64,000 bases of DNA from Streptomyces cynarae (GTDB lineage Bacteria; Actinomycetota; Actinomycetes; Streptomycetales; Streptomycetaceae). The notes below the pieces were generated by a model. It saw only the letters and a list, made by a program, of their open reading frames with translations. It searched no databases and was not told where the DNA came from. The stretch covers positions 7,470,001 to 7,534,000 of the forward strand of contig NZ_CP106793.1 of NCBI RefSeq assembly GCF_025642135.1, read 5' to 3'. The translations under genes were made by a program, and so were the position numbers. This document shows positions 51,763 through 61,199 of this stretch, in pieces; position 1 is the stretch's first letter, and the number at the start of each line of letters is the position of its first letter.

Positions 51763-52479
51763 TCAGAAGCCGGCGGTGCCCCAGGAGTGGGCGGTGTAGT
51801 CACCCGGCCCGAATTCCCAGCCGGCCATGATGCTGTTGAGGTAGTGGTCGCCGGTGTAAAAACCCCTGTTCATGCCGTAGTTGAAGAACGGGGTGAGGCT
51901 GCCGGACCACCAGCCGGACCTGCTCCTGTCCAGGAAGCTGAGGGTGTGGCCGCCGTTGCTCCAGGTGTACTCGTAGATGTCCCAGGTGCGGCCGCCCAGG
52001 CTGACGTTGGTCGCGGCCGGGATCGCGTTGCCGTTCGCGTCGTAGTGGTCGGCCAGCGGCTTGGTGTTGTACCAGTTGAGCCAGATCATCAGCTCGGTCT
52101 TGGAGTTGCGGTCGGTCGGCGCAGGGTAGGGGTCGATGAAGATGTCGTACGTGGCGTCGTAGTACGAGCCGGACTTCGGCCACGCCGACTGGCTGAACCA
52201 CGTGTTGTTGTCGGGGCTGACGTCGCGGATCTTCTTGGGGAGTGTGGTCACCGGGGACGTCCAGCCCCAGTCCTTGCCGTTGACCATGGCGACGAAGCCG
52301 GTGCCGGTCGAGGAGTTCACACCCCAGTTGTTGTCGTCGCTGTACCACGTCGAGGCGTTGCCGCCGGTCGCGTAATGCTTGAACCAGTACGTCGATGACG
52401 CTGCCACTGCCGAGTTCGGCAGGGTGAAGACGAGAGCCAGAGCCGCGAGAAGCGCGGCCCAGCCGAGACGGAATTTCAT
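51763..52479 (-). CDS. Secreted GH12 endoglucanase / xyloglucanase
   Basis: 238 residues from the ATG at 52479 (GGAGGG upstream). Signal peptide ending near NSAVAA, then a compact GH12 jelly roll; the likely nucleophile Glu is in KTELMIWLNW and the acid Glu in GWEFGPGD. It has no binding module, unlike its neighbours. It cleaves beta-1,4-glucan or xyloglucan backbones and fits with the GH74 enzyme upstream. Confidence 0.87.
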   Translation of the reverse strand: MKFRLGWAALLAALALVFTLPNSAVAASSTYWFKHYATGGNASTWYSDDNNWGVNSSTGTGFVAMVNGKDWGWTSPVTTLPKKIRDVSPDNNTWFSQSAWPKSGSYYDATYDIFIDPYPAPTDRNSKTELMIWLNWYNTKPLADHYDANGNAIPAATNVSLGGRTWDIYEYTWSNGGHTLSFLDRSRSGWWSGSLTPFFNYGMNRGFYTGDHYLNSIMAGWEFGPGDYTAHSWGTAGF

Positions 52480-52615
52480 CAGCCCTCCGGATTGTGTGCT
52501 GAGTGGGGGGATCACACAGGAGAGGAGAAGTCGGTCGTCCTGCCCTGGCGGCAGGGCCACGTCGGTCTCCCCCTCGGGACGGCGGGTGCGGAGCGAGGCG
52601 GCCGGGAGCCGAACC

Positions 52616-54967
52616 TCACTTGGGGTCGCCGTAGATGACTCCGCGGCCGTTGGTCCCGAAGTAGACGCGGCCGTAGACCCGGGGGTCTCCGGTCATGGTG
52701 TTGCCGGTCCAGGCGTACTGGTGTCGGTCGTCGTTGATGCGGGTCCAGGTCCGGCCCGCGTCGTCGGACCGGAAGATGCCGCGCACGCCGTCGATCTTGG
52801 AGCTGGTGTAGACGGCGGGGTACGTGGCCCCGGGTGCGGCCTTGCCGAATCCGACGACGTCGCCCTCGTCCACCGCCTCGAACCTGGTGAATGACGTTCC
52901 GGAGTCGGTCGACCGCCACAACCCGTACGGTGTGGGGGTGGTGGGCTTGTTGGTGCCGCCGGCCAGCCAGATGTCGCCCTCGTGGCCCGGTACCGCCTTG
53001 AACCGGACGTTCCCCGCAGTGGGCAGACCGGACGCCGCCGTGGCCTTGAAGCTCTTGCCGCCGTCCGTGCTGAGGTGGAAGACGCCGGAGCCGTAAGCGT
53101 AGAACTTCGCCGGGTTCACCCGGTCGGAGCGCACCGAAACCCCGGCCGGCAGGCCCTCCGACGCCGTCCAGGTGGCTCCGTGGTCGTCGGACCAGCTGAC
53201 CGGGGCTCCCGCCGGCGCCCAGACGATCCGCCTGCCGTCGGCGCTGATGGCGACGGCCTGGTCGTCGACTCCGGGGCCGGTGACGCCGGACGGCTCACTG
53301 CCCGACGGCTTCCAGGTGTTGCCGCTGTCGGTGGAGATGGCGAAGTGCTGGGTCCAGCCGCTGGTGGGGTTGCCGACCCGCACGATGGTGTGGGGCGCCA
53401 GCTCCGCGTAGTCCAGGGCCGGGGTGGCGCCGAAGGTCGGGTTGTCGTACATCTTCGTCGCCTTGTTCAGATCCGTGTGGCGGAAGCCGCCGACGTCGCC
53501 GACGCCCGAGAAGAGGTGAGCGGGACCGACGGGTGGGCTGATCACGCAGCCGATCGAGCACTCCTCCAGGCCCTGGGCCCGCACGGAGATGTGCACTGTG
53601 CCGCCGCTGTCCCAGTCGGTCAGGTTGTCGGCGCCGTAGATCGTCGCGCCGGTTCCGTACATGAAGTGGTCGGAGTCGAAGGGGTCGATCTGGACGGACT
53701 CCATCATCCAGCCCAGCTTGGGGGCGATCTCGGGCAGCGACGGCGAGGCGTTCCAGGTCAGCCAGGGGGCGGCGGAGATGTCGATGTCGTAGCGCAGGGT
53801 GCGCTCGGAATTCGTGCCCAGGTCCCACGCGCGGGACCAGCTCGCGCCGCCGTCGGTGGAGCGGAACAGGAGGCAGTCGGGGTACCACTTGACCTGGGTG
53901 GACACCATCAGGGTGTCCGGGTTCTGCCGGTCGATGGTCAGGCCGCTGTAGCCGTACTGGTTGTCGTCGCTGGTGGAGGGGACCGGGCTGATGCGGGTCC
54001 AGGTGTCGGTGGCAGTGTCCAGCTTCCACACATCGCCCTTGGACCCGTCGTAGGGGCCGGCGGTGTTGCTGGTCGCCAGGTACAGGTAACCGCCGACGTG
54101 GTCGAAGACCGCGTGGTGCGGGATGAAGCCGGTGGGCTGCCCGGGTACGCGTTCCCAGGTCGCTCCCGCGTCGGTCGACCGGTACAGGATGTTGTCCTTG
54201 TCGGCGACGGTGACGTAGAGGGTCCGGGTGGCCCTGCCCGCTCTGCCGGTGCGCTTGTCGAAGACGACTTGCAGCACGCCCAGGTTGTCGCCGTTGTAGC
54301 CGTCGGGGTCGGTGGGGTCGATGACGAAGTTGCCCGGGTTGGGGAAGCCGGTCACCTTCGCGAAGGTCTTGCCGTGGTCGGTGCTGCGCCACAGCCCGTG
54401 GCCCCCGCGCACGCCCAGGTACAGGATGCTGTTGCGGGTGGGGTCGATCACCAACCGCTCGCCGATGCCCCGGCCGGGCATGTTGCCGCCAAGCCGGAAC
54501 GGCAGGGGAGTTGCCTTCCAGGTGCGGCCGCGGTCGGTCGACCGCAGGATCGCCGCCATGGTCGGGTCCCAGTCGGGAAGGGTGTAGGTGCCTGCGGCCA
54601 GGTAGACGCGGTCGGGGTCCACCTCGTCGGTGGCGACGCTGATGATGCCGGTGTGTCCGTACTCGTCCCAGCCGATCCAGTCGGTGAGGGGGATCCACCG
54701 CCGGGACACGGTGTCGAGGCGGTAGGCGCCGCCGATGTCGGTCCGGGCGTACACCAGTCCCGGTTCGCTCTGGTTGAAGATGATGCCGGTGACGAAACCG
54801 CCACCGACTATCTCCGCGTTGCGGAAGGTGTAGGGCGTGCGTCGGACGGTCCCGGCCGCACGGGCGGACGCGGCGGAGGCAGCGGAGGGGGCGAGCACAG
54901 GGAGTGCGGCCGCGGCCGCACCGGCGGCCAGCAGTCCTCGGCGGGAGAGGTGCGGGACATGGGTCAT
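52616..54967 (-). CDS. Tat-secreted GH74 xyloglucanase
   Basis: 783 residues from the ATG at 54967 (AAGGACGC upstream). A twin-arginine signal (SRRGLLAAG) is followed by two seven-bladed propellers made of many Asp-box/BNR-like repeats (STDxGxTW). The catalytic Asp residues are in ARTDIGGAYR and GVGDVGGF. It cuts xyloglucan main chains. It precedes the GH12 gene with a gap of 136 bp. Confidence 0.93.
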   Translation of the reverse strand: MTHVPHLSRRGLLAAGAAAAALPVLAPSAASAASARAAGTVRRTPYTFRNAEIVGGGFVTGIIFNQSEPGLVYARTDIGGAYRLDTVSRRWIPLTDWIGWDEYGHTGIISVATDEVDPDRVYLAAGTYTLPDWDPTMAAILRSTDRGRTWKATPLPFRLGGNMPGRGIGERLVIDPTRNSILYLGVRGGHGLWRSTDHGKTFAKVTGFPNPGNFVIDPTDPDGYNGDNLGVLQVVFDKRTGRAGRATRTLYVTVADKDNILYRSTDAGATWERVPGQPTGFIPHHAVFDHVGGYLYLATSNTAGPYDGSKGDVWKLDTATDTWTRISPVPSTSDDNQYGYSGLTIDRQNPDTLMVSTQVKWYPDCLLFRSTDGGASWSRAWDLGTNSERTLRYDIDISAAPWLTWNASPSLPEIAPKLGWMMESVQIDPFDSDHFMYGTGATIYGADNLTDWDSGGTVHISVRAQGLEECSIGCVISPPVGPAHLFSGVGDVGGFRHTDLNKATKMYDNPTFGATPALDYAELAPHTIVRVGNPTSGWTQHFAISTDSGNTWKPSGSEPSGVTGPGVDDQAVAISADGRRIVWAPAGAPVSWSDDHGATWTASEGLPAGVSVRSDRVNPAKFYAYGSGVFHLSTDGGKSFKATAASGLPTAGNVRFKAVPGHEGDIWLAGGTNKPTTPTPYGLWRSTDSGTSFTRFEAVDEGDVVGFGKAAPGATYPAVYTSSKIDGVRGIFRSDDAGRTWTRINDDRHQYAWTGNTMTGDPRVYGRVYFGTNGRGVIYGDPK

Positions 54968-55162
54968 GATGCGTCCTTGCCTTTCGGGTGCGGGTCCGTA
55001 CGGGCCTGCGTACAAGCAGCAGTCCGGTCGGCTCTGGTGTGGTCGGGGAGGGCTGGGTGGACGGTGCCCCGTCCCGCGCGTCGAGGGTGCCGAACCGGTG
55101 GCGCAGCCGGAGTCGGGAGACCCCCGAGGCGGTCGGTGACGCGGTGAATCATGGGCGTCCCG

Positions 55163-55289
55163 TCAGCCCTTGATCGCGCCGGTGAGCATGCCCTTGGCCA
55201 GATGCCAGTACTGGTCGTATCCGCCGAGGCCCACGACCACCACCGGCGGCCGTTCGCAGGACGGCTCGGCGGTTCACCTCGATGCTCAT
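55163..55289 (-). pseudogene. Scar of a deleted sugar ABC-transporter operon
   Basis: From the ATG at 55289 the frame gives MSIEVNRRAVLRTAAG, the start of a Tat-exported protein such as a binding protein. It then joins, in another frame, a tail reading YDQYWHLAKGMLTGAIKG and a stop at 55163, which looks like the end of a sugar permease. The simplest explanation is a deletion that fused the first and last genes of an operon. Confidence 0.45.
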
Positions 55290-55385
55290 GTCGTTGCGGC
55301 CCTTCGTTTTCGTGGATCCGACCGGCGGGCGGGCCGACGCTGCGTCGTCCGGTGGTCTGATCTCGGGAGGGCGGGAGGAATCCGA

Positions 55386-55401
55386 GTCGATGCGCTTCGA
55401 C
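55386..55401. promoter_or_regulatory. LacI-type operator 1
   Basis: GTCGATGCGCTTCGAC, one mismatch from a perfect 16-bp palindrome with the LacI core GCGC. It lies just downstream of the promoter at 55411-55440, where a repressor would block transcription. Confidence 0.6.
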
Positions 55402-55410
55402 GTTTCGGTG

Positions 55411-55440
55411 ACACTAAGGCCGTGTTTCCGGGCACGACAA
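55411..55440 (-). promoter_or_regulatory. Promoter in front of the deleted ABC operon
   Basis: On the minus strand TTGTCG, 18-bp spacer, TAGTGT. It points to the truncated ATG at 55289. Confidence 0.55.
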
Positions 55441-55629
55441 CGGGCCGTCCAGGTCACTTTCCGGTAACAGGCGCGGTCGAGGGTGGCGGTGCGCTCCGCC
55501 CTCCATGCTGCCCTTTCCCCAGGTGGACTGCTCCTCCGGGCGAACTCTCGGTGGAACGCCAGTGCTGGACGAACGACTTGCGACGGCTGGGCGACCTGTG
55601 ATTGACACACGACTCAGCGTCATGCCAAC

Positions 55630-55645
55630 GTCGAAGCGCTTCGAC
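55630..55645. promoter_or_regulatory. LacI-type operator 2 (perfect palindrome)
   Basis: GTCGAAGCGCTTCGAC, an uninterrupted 16-bp palindrome 55 bp upstream of the condensation-type gene and downstream of a TTGACA (55602-55607). Same family as operator 1. Confidence 0.65.
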
Positions 55646-55699
55646 TGCATGAGAGTGCGATCGAGGTGGCGCGCCGTCGACGTACCGAAGGAGGGCCGG

Positions 55700-57088
55700 G
55701 TGGATATGCGACAGATCGCACGCCATGACGTCGTCTTCGTCGCCGGCTTCGCCGGAGAGCATGAACTCACCTGGTCGCAGAAGGCCCACGCACGCGAAGG
55801 ATGCCACCCCCATCTCCACGGACCCCGCAACAGGAACGTACGGATGGGGCGGGCACTGGACGGCCGACCCGACATGGCCGCGGTGCTGCGTGCCTTCGCC
55901 GCGGTCATGTCCCACTTCGAGGCGCTGCGCACGCTGTATCCACGTGACGCGGACGGACAACCGCGCGCGGTCGTCGTGGCTTCCGGCGTGCTCCGGGTCG
56001 ACGAGTACGCCTCCGACGCCCCGCCGACCTACGACGAGCTGAGCGCCTTCACCCTCCGACTGGCCGAGCCCGGATTCGCCCCGGACGACCTGCCGTTGCG
56101 GGCGGCCGTCATCACCGTGGACGGCAGACCCATCCACATCGCGCTGTCATTGCACCACTTCTCGGCGGACACGACGGCCGCCCGGATCGTGGCCGAGCAC
56201 ATAGCCCGACTGGCCGCCGATCCGGGCGCCGACCTCGGTCCGGGGTGGCAGCCGCGGCAGATCGCGAACTTCGAGGCCAGTCCCTCGGGGCTGCGGCACG
56301 CCCATCGTGTCGACACCCATGACCGGGCCATGCTCCGTCAGTCCGTCATGCCCGAACTCCGGGCGCCCGCGAGCCACAGGGACGCCGTCTACAACTTCGT
56401 ATGCCTCGACTCGGCGGCGGTCGCGCTCGCGGCCGCCGGTCTGGCGAAGCAGTACCGGACATCCGTGGCCGCCGTCCTGCAATCCGCATACGCGTGCGCG
56501 CTCGCCGAGCACCTCGGCGTCGTCAACTGCATGTTCAACACCGTGATGGCCAACCGGCAGACCACCTTGGCCCGCGAGGCGGTGGCCCATATCGCCGGCA
56601 GGGCCCTCGTCCCGGTCGACACGTCCCTCGGCATCGACCGGTTCCCGGCGCTGTGCCGGGCCGTCGACGCGGCACTCGTCAGATCCTCCTCCGTCAGCCT
56701 GCGAGAGCCCGACCGCTACGCCAGATCCCTGGACGAGGTCTCCGCCGAACTGGGCCGCTCCGCACACAACCCGTACGTGGTCAACATCCGCCCCATAGCG
56801 CCCCGCACGCTGATCCGGGCTCGGGCGGACAGGGCACAGGAGGACATCGAGCGAGCCATGGCGTCCAGCCGGTACAGACGGTTCCCCAAACCCGTCGATC
56901 CGTACTCCGGAAAGCTCTCCTTCAGTGTGTGGGGTATGTCCGAGACGGCCGGAATCAGTCTGGGGACGGATGCGACGTCGTTCGACGCGACGGATCTCGA
57001 ACAGATACTGCGGTCCTTCGAGAAGCGGTTGGTCGGAGCCGCGATCGGCCCTCACGCCGCACGGAGCGGCTCCTTCGCCGACGCGTAG
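55700..57088 (+). CDS. Stand-alone condensation-domain-like acyltransferase
   Basis: 462 residues from the GTG at 55700 (GGAGGG upstream); ATG at 55706 is an alternative. The catalytic motif HHFSAD (His152-Asp157) matches HHxxxD of NRPS condensation domains and PapA/wax-ester-type acyltransferases, and the second half has the matching CoA-acyltransferase-like core. No carrier protein, adenylation or polyketide gene is nearby. It probably makes an ester or amide from an acyl donor. Substrates unknown. Confidence 0.75.
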   Translation: MDMRQIARHDVVFVAGFAGEHELTWSQKAHAREGCHPHLHGPRNRNVRMGRALDGRPDMAAVLRAFAAVMSHFEALRTLYPRDADGQPRAVVVASGVLRVDEYASDAPPTYDELSAFTLRLAEPGFAPDDLPLRAAVITVDGRPIHIALSLHHFSADTTAARIVAEHIARLAADPGADLGPGWQPRQIANFEASPSGLRHAHRVDTHDRAMLRQSVMPELRAPASHRDAVYNFVCLDSAAVALAAAGLAKQYRTSVAAVLQSAYACALAEHLGVVNCMFNTVMANRQTTLAREAVAHIAGRALVPVDTSLGIDRFPALCRAVDAALVRSSSVSLREPDRYARSLDEVSAELGRSAHNPYVVNIRPIAPRTLIRARADRAQEDIERAMASSRYRRFPKPVDPYSGKLSFSVWGMSETAGISLGTDATSFDATDLEQILRSFEKRLVGAAIGPHAARSGSFADA

Positions 57089-57235
57089 AGACGCGGTGGG
57101 GTGCGTATGGTCGACGTCGAGCTCCAGCAGGGCGGTCCCGGCGGTTCGAGGTGGAGGGTGTTCTTCGGTGTCAGGGCCCGCCCTGCGGTACGGGACGGAA
57201 TCCGGGTGCGTCCCGGGCGACCGGCACGTCGGTCG

Positions 57236-58109
57236 TCATCGGCTGAGGGCGGACGAGGCCGACAGGTGTTGGTCGGCAGCCCAGGAGGCGAGAATGCGCA
57301 GCCGCTCGTGTGTGGGGGATCCGGGGACGGCGGTCCAGACGGTCAGGTGTTGATCGGGATCGGTGTTGGCGGTGTAGGTGTCCCAGTCCAGGACGAGTTC
57401 GCCGACGACCGGGTGGTTGAGGGTCTTGGTGCCCACGGTGCGCGCGGCCACCTTGTGGTCGCCCCACCACTTGGCGAACTGCTGGTCGCGTGTGGACAGT
57501 TCGCCGACCAGCTCGATCAGACGCGGGTCCTCGGGATACTTGGCCGCCTCCATCCGCAGTTGCGCCACGGAGATCTGCGGCCGAGGTCTCCCAGTCGGCG
57601 TACAGGGTGCGCATCGCCGGCTCGGTGAACTGGATCCGGGGATAGTTGCGGTGCTTTTCCGGGATGCGGGAGAAATCGATGACCAGGGCGGCGGCCGGCG
57701 CGTTCCACGCCAGGATGTCTCCGCGCCGGCCCTGCACGATGGCCGGGGTGGCGGTGAGGTCGTCCAGGACGCGCTGGAGCTGCGGCTGGACCTGCTGCCT
57801 GCCGCGCCGCCGCGTGCGGGGCGTGGTCTTGCCCGCGAGCTGGAAGAGATAGCCCCGCTCGTCGTCGTCCAGGTGGAGGACGCGGGCGAGGGCCTCGAGC
57901 ACGGGAGCGGATGCCTGTATACGGCCCTGTTCGAGTCTGGTGTAGTAGTCCGTGCTGATGGAGGCGAGCTGGGCGACCTCCTCACGGCGCAGTCCGGCGA
58001 CCTGGCGGGGGCCGCCCGTCTCCGGCAGTCCGACCGTGCGCAGGCTCAGCTCCGAGCGGCGTTTCTTGAGGAATTCTCCCAGCTCATTGGCGGTGGCGTT
58101 GTCGCTCAT
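57236..58109 (-). pseudogene. XRE/MmyB-type regulator with a frameshift
   Basis: From the ATG at 58109 the protein has an XRE HTH (LRREEVAQLASISTDYYTRL) and the MmyB ligand domain up to LYADWETSA. A single-base shift near 57586 then moves the rest (VAQLRMEAAKYPEDPRL to the end at 57236) to another frame. Without the shift it would be about 290 residues, the normal family length. Either a recent inactivation or a sequencing error. It is divergent from the alcohol dehydrogenase, which it presumably controls. Confidence 0.8.
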
Positions 58110-58313
58110 GGTTCCCAGCATGGCATTGATCATGCCCCGACAAGGGGGGAGAGTCTTCTCCCGGGATACGGCCCTCCCCGGAGGGATTTCTCCGCTTTCC
58201 GTGCTCGGCCCCGCGTGCGAGCCTCGATGACGAGCAGCCCGGGAGGACGGACATCGTTCGCTCCCCCTCGGACTGGCTGCAAGAGACGTCTCACACCTGA
58301 AAGAAGCACCCTC

Positions 58314-59330
58314 ATGCGCGGAGCAGTCATCCATGCCCCCGGCGACGTCCGTTTCGAGGAGCTCGACGATCCGAAGATCATCCATCCGACCGACGCGATC
58401 ATCCGTACCGCGGTCACCTGTGTGTGCGGCACGGACCTGTGGCCCTACCGCGGCGCGGAGCCCGTCGACCAGCCGCACCCGATGGGTCATGAGTACGTCG
58501 GCATCGTGGAGGAGGTCGGCAGCGAGGTCACCTCGGTGAAGCCGGGGCAGTTCGTCATCGGCTCCTTCGCCACCTCCGACAACACGTGTGCGAACTGCCG
58601 GGCGGGCTACCAGTCCAACTGCGTGCGACGCGAGTTCATGAGCACCTGCCAGGCCGACCACGTGCGCATCCCCAACGCGCAGGGCACCCTCGTCGCCACC
58701 GACGAGCATCCGGCTGAGCAGTTCTGGCCCAGCCTGCTGGCGCTGTCCGACGTCATGGGTACCGGCTGGTGGGCCGCGAAGGCCGCCGAGGTCAAGCCGG
58801 GCTCCACCGCCGTGGTGGTCGGTGACGGCGCGGTGGGCCTGTGCGGTGTGATCGCCGCAAAGGAGCTCGGCGCCGAACGGATCATCGTCATGAGCCGGCA
58901 CGAGAGCCGGCAGAAGCTGGCCCTGGAGTTCGGCGCCACCGACATCGTCACCGAGCGCGGCGAAGAAGGCATCGCCCGCGTGAAGGACCTGACCGGCGGT
59001 GTCGGCGCCGACAGCGTGCTGGAGTGCGTGGGCACGCCTGAGGCGATGCAGCAGTCCCTGCGTTCCACTCGCCCGGGCGGCAACGTCGGCTTCGTCGGCG
59101 TCCCGCACGACGTCGCGATCGACGGTCAGGAGCTGTTCTTCTCGCATGTCGGTCTGCGTGGCGGCCCCGCCCCGGTGCGCGGCTACCTGCCCGACCTCAT
59201 CCAGCGGGTCTTCGAAGGCCGCATCAACCCCGGCAAGGTCTTCGACCTCACCCTGCCCCTGGAGCAGGTCGCCGAGGGCTACAAGGCGATGGACGAGCGC
59301 CGCGCCATCAAGACGCTGCTGAAGCCCTGA
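58314..59330 (+). CDS. Zinc-dependent alcohol dehydrogenase (MDR family)
   Basis: 338 residues, ATG at 58314. GroES-like domain with catalytic zinc ligands Cys (VCGTD) and His-Glu (GHEYVG), structural zinc cysteines near CANCRAGYQSNC, then an NAD(P)-binding Rossmann domain (VVVGDGAVGLCG). It oxidises or reduces an alcohol/aldehyde pair. Divergent from the XRE/MmyB regulator, a common pairing in Streptomyces. Confidence 0.9.
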   Translation: MRGAVIHAPGDVRFEELDDPKIIHPTDAIIRTAVTCVCGTDLWPYRGAEPVDQPHPMGHEYVGIVEEVGSEVTSVKPGQFVIGSFATSDNTCANCRAGYQSNCVRREFMSTCQADHVRIPNAQGTLVATDEHPAEQFWPSLLALSDVMGTGWWAAKAAEVKPGSTAVVVGDGAVGLCGVIAAKELGAERIIVMSRHESRQKLALEFGATDIVTERGEEGIARVKDLTGGVGADSVLECVGTPEAMQQSLRSTRPGGNVGFVGVPHDVAIDGQELFFSHVGLRGGPAPVRGYLPDLIQRVFEGRINPGKVFDLTLPLEQVAEGYKAMDERRAIKTLLKP

Positions 59331-59350
59331 TCGCCGGCCGATCCCACGCC

Positions 59351-59377
59351 GGGGCCGGGCCTTCACGGCCCGGCCCC
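59351..59377. terminator. Terminator after the alcohol dehydrogenase
   Basis: GGGGCCGGGCC / GGCCCGGCCCC, 11-bp perfect stem with a 5-nt loop. Confidence 0.8.
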
Positions 59378-59632
59378 CACACCGTCGGCGGCCCCTCCGC
59401 CTTCAACGTCGGAGTCGCCGCCGGACGCCGGCTCTCGGGAACGGCCCTGGGCTCCTCCGTCGGTCTGACCGGCCCGCCCCTGGTCGGCAGGTTCACCGCC
59501 GCCCTCACCCTGCTCCCGCTGATCGCGCTCGCCGTCCGCGACACCCCGCTCGCCTTCCGTATCGTGCCCCGGGGCGCCGTCCCCGCCCGGCCACGGCACG
59601 ACGAAACCGTCCCGGCCTCGTCACACCGCTGA
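59378..59632 (+). pseudogene. MFS transporter remnant (C-terminal end)
   Basis: In one frame: SAFNVGVAAGRRLSGTALG, then LTGPPLVGRFTAALTLLPL, the last membrane segments of a DHA-type MFS exporter, followed by a polar tail and a stop at 59630. No start or upstream segments remain. Confidence 0.55.
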
Positions 59633-59874
59633 TCCGGGTCAGAAGCACCGGAGAGGACCTCGGGCCGACCGGTCGCCACATCGACGAGAAGGCGCTCACC
59701 CAGAGAGGCGTGCCCGGTCGTTTCCGTTTGTGCTCCGCGCCGCGGGCGTCCATGTCCGAGCGCCTCCCGCGCTGACGTGGGGACCGAACGCCGCCAGACT
59801 GGAGGTGGGCATGGTGAGCAGACGCCCGGGCCTGCGCAGCAGGTGATCATCCGCGAGGTGACGGAGGCGGAGAC
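59633..59874. other. Intergenic region, no gene seen
   Basis: 242 bp upstream of the NAD kinase gene; no clear promoter hexamers or repeats were recognised. Confidence 0.4.
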
Positions 59875-60951
59875 GTGACCGTGGGACGTATAGGTCTGGT
59901 CGTCCACGGCGGCCGCGCCGAAGCCGTGGACGCGGCTCGGACCGTGCGTACGTGGTGCGCCGAGCACGGCGTGCAGTGCGCCGACATCGACGTGTGGCAG
60001 GACGGTGGGCGGCGCCATGCCCGGGACGAGGTCGACTCAGCGGGCGACCCGGACCTCATCGTGACCCTGGGAGGGGACGGGACCTTCCTGCGGGGCGCCC
60101 GGCTGGCCGCCGAGAACGACGCCCTGGTCCTGGGGGTCGATATCGGCCGGGTGGGCTTCCTGACGGAGGTGCCCGTCACGCTGGTGCGCCAGGCACTCGA
60201 CGCCGTCCGGCAGAACCGGTTCTCGGTCGACCACCGCATGCTGCTCACCCTGCGTGCCTCGCGCCGTCTGGAGGTGCCGCCGGAGATGGAGGCGCTCACC
60301 CGGTACGGCCGCGGACCGCTCCTGCCGCCTCCGCAGGTGCGCGCCCACTGCGAGGTGTGCGACGACTGGGGCATCCCGCTGAACGTCATGGCGCTGAACG
60401 ACGTCGTACTGGAGAAGCTGGCACGGGACCGGCAGGTGTCGGTCGGCGTCTACCTCTCCGGGCGGCTGCTGGCCTCGTACTCCGCCGACGCGCTGCTGGT
60501 GGCCACACCGACGGGTTCGACCGCCTACAGCTTCGCCGCCGGCGGCCCGGTCGTCTCACCCCGCGCGGAGGCCCTGGTCTTCACGCCGGTCGCCCCGCAC
60601 ATGGCCTTCAACCGCTCGGTGGTGGCGGCCCCCGACGAACCCGTCGCGCTGAAGGTGCTCGAAAGGTCGGGCCAGGCCGCTGTCAGCATCGACGGCCAAC
60701 TGCGCGGCGTCCTGTACCCGGGGGACTGGATCGGTGTGTACCCCGCCCCACGGCGCCTGAGGGCCATCCGGCTGGGGCCGATGGACTTCTACGGCCGCCT
60801 GCGCGAGCGGATGAAACTGACCGACGCCCCGGCGGCCGTCGTCGACGGGACGCCCGCGCCGCTCTGGCCGGTGACCACCCCCCGGCCGGACGACCTGGCG
60901 CACCTGGCACTGCCCATCGGCCCGACGGCGGACGGCGGACGGCACCCCTGA
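59875..60951 (+). CDS. nadK: NAD kinase
   Basis: 358 residues from the GTG at 59875 (GGAGGCGG upstream). The GGDGT motif (66-70), the NDVVLEK strand and the TPTGSTAYSFAAGGPVV signature are complete. Phosphorylates NAD to NADP. It is somewhat longer than typical bacterial NAD kinases (about 300), with a C-terminal extension of about 40 residues and a Pro-rich insert (GPLLPPPQV). Streptomyces genomes often carry more than one NAD kinase, so this may be a secondary copy. Confidence 0.87.
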   Translation: MTVGRIGLVVHGGRAEAVDAARTVRTWCAEHGVQCADIDVWQDGGRRHARDEVDSAGDPDLIVTLGGDGTFLRGARLAAENDALVLGVDIGRVGFLTEVPVTLVRQALDAVRQNRFSVDHRMLLTLRASRRLEVPPEMEALTRYGRGPLLPPPQVRAHCEVCDDWGIPLNVMALNDVVLEKLARDRQVSVGVYLSGRLLASYSADALLVATPTGSTAYSFAAGGPVVSPRAEALVFTPVAPHMAFNRSVVAAPDEPVALKVLERSGQAAVSIDGQLRGVLYPGDWIGVYPAPRRLRAIRLGPMDFYGRLRERMKLTDAPAAVVDGTPAPLWPVTTPRPDDLAHLALPIGPTADGGRHP

Positions 60952-61199
60952 TCGAGCCGGCCTGGCCGCGGCCCCGCGCCGTGAGCGACCCCTTGGGCAG
61001 CTCTTGACGGCTCCTGCACCGGGACTTGGCACACCCCGCATCAGGCCTTGGCGCGCCCCACATCTCCCGTACCGCCGACTTTCACATGGGCGCCACCGCA
61101 CCCTTTCCTGACGTTCGGTGCTCCTGGAACACTCCCTTCGCGCAGGTTCCCTCACCATTGGGCGTATCGCGCCCCGTCAGGACAAGAGGTCCCCCCGTC

